64,000 bases of DNA from Oceanihabitans iliipiscarium (GTDB lineage Bacteria; Bacteroidota; Bacteroidia; Flavobacteriales; Flavobacteriaceae), in the NCBI RefSeq assembly GCF_042686125.1, contig NZ_JBHUOV010000015.1, positions 186,001 through 250,000 on the forward strand, in the 5' to 3' direction. The notes beneath the pieces were generated by a model. It ran no database searches. It saw only the letters and a program-made list of their open reading frames with translations, and was not told the origin of the DNA. The position numbers and the translations under genes are program-made. Within the stretch, counting starts at the first letter, position 1. Each line of letters begins with the position of its first letter. Below are positions 61,422-64,000 of this stretch, piece by piece.

Positions 61422-61754
61422 ATGATTTTTGATAAAGACGGAAATATTTCTATTATTACTCAAGAGAAAGCTTCTATTATAGAGCTAGTTAAAAAATTAG
61501 ATGTATTATATGATCGTTTTAAGAACGATAATATTATTGTTAACTTAACGAGTTTAAAGCCCATCCTGTTGGAAGACATTGTTGAATTTCTTCAAATATC
61601 TAATACTCATAGAAAGGCGAAACACTCGTTTGTAATTGTAACAGATAAAATTGATTTGGATATAACTCCAGATGAAATAGTAGTCGTTCCAACGATACAA
61701 GAAGCATACGACATCATCGAAATGGAAGATATAGAACGCGATTTAGGGTTCTAA
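61422..61754 (+). CDS. Unknown protein of the pyr/rnz cluster, STAS-like
   Basis: The 110-residue protein starts MIFDKDGNISIITQEKASI and shows an alternating alpha/beta pattern: strand, helix (ELVKKLDVLYDRF), strand (NIIVNLTS), helix, strand (KHSFVIVTD), and a tail of acidic residues with VVVPTIQEAYDIIEMEDIE. That resembles a small STAS/SpoIIAA fold in shape but lacks a clear phosphorylated Ser motif. It is 3 bp after pyrB and 82 bp before rnz. Position next to rnz is recurrent in Bacteroidota, in my memory. Function unknown. Confidence 0.68.
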   Translation: MIFDKDGNISIITQEKASIIELVKKLDVLYDRFKNDNIIVNLTSLKPILLEDIVEFLQISNTHRKAKHSFVIVTDKIDLDITPDEIVVVPTIQEAYDIIEMEDIERDLGF

Positions 61755-61836
61755 TATCCATGTTTAACTGCTGAGTCGTTTGGCATTTTAGTTAGCGACT
61801 TATACAACATATAACTTTTCAACGTTACAAAACTAA

Positions 61837-62742
61837 ATGAAACTAAGCATTTTAGGCTGTTATAGTGCGACACCAAGAGTAAACACCAATCCTACTGCTC
61901 AAGTTCTAGACATCAATAATCACATGTTTTTAATTGACTGTGGCGAAGGCACTCAAGTACAATTGCGGAAACATAAAATTAAGTTTAATCGAATTAAACA
62001 TATTTTTATTTCACATTTACATGGTGATCATTTTTTTGGATTAGTCGGATTAATTTCGACATTCAGATTATTAACTCGTGAAACCGATTTGCATATTTAT
62101 GCACCTAAAGGATTAAAAGAAGTGGTTACGCTTCAAATGAAATTAGCAAATTCTTGGACTAATTATAAGCTTATTTTTCATGAATTAAACTCAAAAACAT
62201 CTGAATTAATTTTTGAAGATAATAAGGTAGAAGTGCATACAATTCCTTTAGATCATCGTGTATATACTAATGGCTTTTTATTTAAAGAAAAAAAAGGCGA
62301 ACGTAAATTAGATATCACTGAAGCTGAAAAAGCAAATATTAATGTGGCCTATTATAGAAAATTAAAACAAGGTCATGATGTAGTTAATGAAGATGATGTT
62401 TTAATTATGAATGAAAGTGTTACGCTTCCTGCAAATCCACCTAAGAGTTATGCTTTTTGTAGTGATACAGCTTATTCTGAAGCAATTATACCAATAATTC
62501 AAAATGTAGATGTCTTATATCATGAATCTACTTTTTTAGATAAAAATGAAAGTTTAGCTCAACCTACCAAGCATAGTACAGCAAAACAAGCAGCAATGAT
62601 TGCTAAAAAGGCTAATGTTGGCCAATTAATACTTGGACATTATTCTACTCGATATGATAATTTAGTGGACTTTAAAACTGAAGCCTTAACAATATTTAAA
62701 AATGTTGAACTTGCGGAAGATGGCAAAACGTTTGAGTTTTAG
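61837..62742 (+). CDS. rnz: Ribonuclease Z
   Basis: The 301-residue metallo-beta-lactamase-fold enzyme cleaves the 3' trailer of tRNA precursors. It has the zinc motif HLHGDHFFGLVGL (HxHxDH), an N-terminal GCYSATPRVNTNPTAQVL, LIDCGEGTQ, a flexible-arm-like segment with ERKLDITEAEKA, FCSDTAYSE, and the C-terminal LGHYSTRY. Length matches the short bacterial form (300-310). It ends one base before the convergent gene. Confidence 0.94.
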   Translation: MKLSILGCYSATPRVNTNPTAQVLDINNHMFLIDCGEGTQVQLRKHKIKFNRIKHIFISHLHGDHFFGLVGLISTFRLLTRETDLHIYAPKGLKEVVTLQMKLANSWTNYKLIFHELNSKTSELIFEDNKVEVHTIPLDHRVYTNGFLFKEKKGERKLDITEAEKANINVAYYRKLKQGHDVVNEDDVLIMNESVTLPANPPKSYAFCSDTAYSEAIIPIIQNVDVLYHESTFLDKNESLAQPTKHSTAKQAAMIAKKANVGQLILGHYSTRYDNLVDFKTEALTIFKNVELAEDGKTFEF

Positions 62743-62743
62743 C

Positions 62744-63160
62744 TTATTCTTTAAACTCATCTAAATTTAAAATCCAAGAAACAGCTTCCTCAAGAGAATC
62801 AGCACGTTTAACACTTTTTGAAGAAAACTGCTTTTCTAGAGTTGCGTTTATATAGTTTAAATCTGAATAATAAACTGTTGCACTAGCAATGATAAAATCG
62901 TAGTTTTCAAAAAACTTACTCCAAAGGTTAGGTTCAAAAGAATATGAGTTTGTCTTATTAGAAATATATCCAATTTTATAGTTTTCACCATAATGTAACA
63001 AAATGACTTTAATCGCTTCTTTAATTTTAGACCAGCTTAGATGAATGCCATAATTCATTTCAGCAATGACAAATTTTTCAAAGAGATAAAATTCACCAAA
63101 ATCAAGAGTTATTTTTGTAAATGGATATTGGTTGCTAAGGGCAGATTCTTCGAATTTCAT
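62744..63160 (-). CDS. Uncharacterised SpoIIAA/STAS-like protein
   Basis: The 138-residue protein alternates strands and helices (ITLDFGEFYLFEKFVIAEMN, ENYKIGYISNK, DFIIASATVYYS) and ends with a 'SLEEAVSWIL' helix similar to the last helix of SpoIIAA-like/SEC14 proteins. No motif for catalysis is seen. I do not recognise a named family. It converges on rnz and has a 52-bp gap to the SRPBCC gene, which reads the same way. Confidence 0.65.
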   Translation of the reverse strand: MKFEESALSNQYPFTKITLDFGEFYLFEKFVIAEMNYGIHLSWSKIKEAIKVILLHYGENYKIGYISNKTNSYSFEPNLWSKFFENYDFIIASATVYYSDLNYINATLEKQFSSKSVKRADSLEEAVSWILNLDEFKE

Positions 63161-63212
63161 TAGGGTAGTTTAGGGACAGTGAAGTTACATAATTTGATTT
63201 AATAAACAAATT

Positions 63213-63641
63213 CTATTCACTTTCGACATACCTTTTAAACTGAAACATCCATTTATTGACTTGATTTTTAAATAGTTTAGGGAATAACTTTACCATTAAA
63301 TTGATTATAAAACCATTAAATTTTATGTAGTGTATTTCTGAAACATAACGCGTCTTTTCGTCACTTAATGGGATGAATTTCACATTCATAGTATTCGTAG
63401 TATGTTTATGCTCATATAAACCTTGAAATTCATTTGGAAGCTTATTTATCTGTATGGTTTCAAGAAGTTCTAATTTTTTATAAGTCATTTTTGATTGTGC
63501 TCCAACTGTGTTAAGGGTTCCACTTAAAAGTTCTTTACTAATAAATCCGTCTTGAAAATGATGTTGTTTTTCAGGGTTAAGGAATATAGATACGACTTTA
63601 TCTCTTGGAGCATTAATGTCTGTTGAGCAAGTAAATTTCAT
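63213..63641 (-). CDS. SRPBCC-family (START/Bet v1-like) protein
   Basis: The 142-residue protein opens FTCSTDINAPRDKVVSIFLNPE, the typical START-like 'I-x-A-P-x-x-x-V-x-x-x-(F/L)-x-N-P' start, and continues with strands ending in a long C-terminal helix (FKNQVNKWMFQFKRYVES). Such proteins bind lipids or other hydrophobic ligands in a helix-grip cavity. Ligand unknown. Divergent from pdxH. Confidence 0.82.
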   Translation of the reverse strand: MKFTCSTDINAPRDKVVSIFLNPEKQHHFQDGFISKELLSGTLNTVGAQSKMTYKKLELLETIQINKLPNEFQGLYEHKHTTNTMNVKFIPLSDEKTRYVSEIHYIKFNGFIINLMVKLFPKLFKNQVNKWMFQFKRYVESE

Positions 63642-63716
63642 AAAATAAATAGTTTCTATAAAGTTAATTAAATAATCATATTCTATTTAATTTTAAAAAC
63701 TTGTAAATTGCATGCT

Positions 63717-64000
63717 ATGGAAAACGACTTAGGAAATTATAGAAAATCTTATGAAAAAGGAGCTCTTTTATTAAAAGATGTTCCAGAGAATCCAATGGAA
63801 TTATTTCAAAAATGGTTTTATGAGGTTGATACTCATTTTCCTATCGATGAGACGAATGCGATGACCTTGTCAACTATGGGTTTAGATGGCTTTCCTAAGG
63901 GTAGAGTAGTACTATTAAAAAAATTCACTTATGAAGGCTTTATTTTTTATACAAATTACTTAAGTGAAAAAGGGAATGCTATAGACGCAAACCCAAATGT
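63717..64000 (+). CDS. pdxH: Pyridoxamine 5'-phosphate oxidase, 3' part missing
   Basis: From the ATG at 63717 the frame stays open to the end of the window (94 codons). The start (DLGNYRKSYEKGALLLKDVP) and FQKWFYEVD, then NAMTLSTMGLDGFPKGRVVL match the N-terminal half of PdxH, and YTNYLSEKG lies near the FMN-binding region. It makes pyridoxal phosphate from pyridoxine or pyridoxamine phosphate. The FMN phosphate and C-terminal substrate residues lie outside the window. Confidence 0.93.
   Translation, partial: MENDLGNYRKSYEKGALLLKDVPENPMELFQKWFYEVDTHFPIDETNAMTLSTMGLDGFPKGRVVLLKKFTYEGFIFYTNYLSEKGNAIDANPN

Overview
The window is one contiguous, AT-rich piece of a Bacteroidota chromosome, almost certainly from a marine-type Flavobacteriaceae. 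Supporting signs are type IX secretion (T9SS) cargo proteins with a C-terminal sorting domain, a porQ gene next to cmk, -7/-33 promoters of the TTG/TAnnTTTG kind, near absence of Shine-Dalgarno sequences, and family-specific genes such as DUF6048, DUF6452, DUF6768, DUF4294 and the 'CCC motif' membrane protein. No rRNA, tRNA, insertion sequence, prophage or CRISPR array was seen. Genes lie on both strands with short gaps.

Layout. 1-6.4 kb: a cut-off GNAT acetyltransferase, a secreted C45-type hydrolase, a minus-strand acyl-CoA carboxylase operon (biotin carrier, biotin carboxylase, carboxyltransferase), a PrsW-like membrane protease and a Nudix hydrolase that lacks a normal start codon. 6.4-12.3 kb: a giant T9SS-exported metalloprotease (1808 residues) with cysteine-rich tandem repeats, then a fused remnant of two broken genes that shares a nearly identical 77-bp patch with the Nudix gene on the other side. 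12.3-24 kb: M42 peptidase, DUF4294, hemolysin III, an FG-GAP/ASPIC T9SS protein, a ZIP transporter, rRNA/SAM methyltransferases, lipoproteins, DinB, and the DUF6048/DUF6452/rlmD set. 24-38 kb: an ECF sigma factor with a membrane partner, rocD, small membrane proteins, a T9SS surface protein, an S74-chaperone protein, Smr, a calcium-type lipoprotein, cysteine desulfurase, a TonB-dependent receptor and an M23 peptidase.

38-52 kb: a coiled-coil protein, zapA, a probable 6S RNA, rny, xerD, a beta-barrel protein, aroQ, lpdA, msrB, an M48 lipoprotein protease, a UMF1-type MFS transporter and an operon ECF sigma - anti-sigma - two beta-solenoid surface proteins. 52-64 kb: lon, a LysM protein, porQ, cmk, rpsA, pyrR-pyrB, an unknown gene, rnz, an unknown gene, an SRPBCC protein and the start of pdxH.

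Functional threads are envelope and surface biology (T9SS component plus three cargo proteins, TonB receptor, M23/LysM cell wall proteins, two ECF systems), RNA metabolism (RlmD, THUMP methyltransferase, RNase Y, RNase Z, S1, 6S RNA) and core metabolism. Most of the window is ordinary core genome. The least ordinary stretch is 5.8-12.3 kb, where the giant secreted protease sits between two rearranged Nudix-derived sequences.
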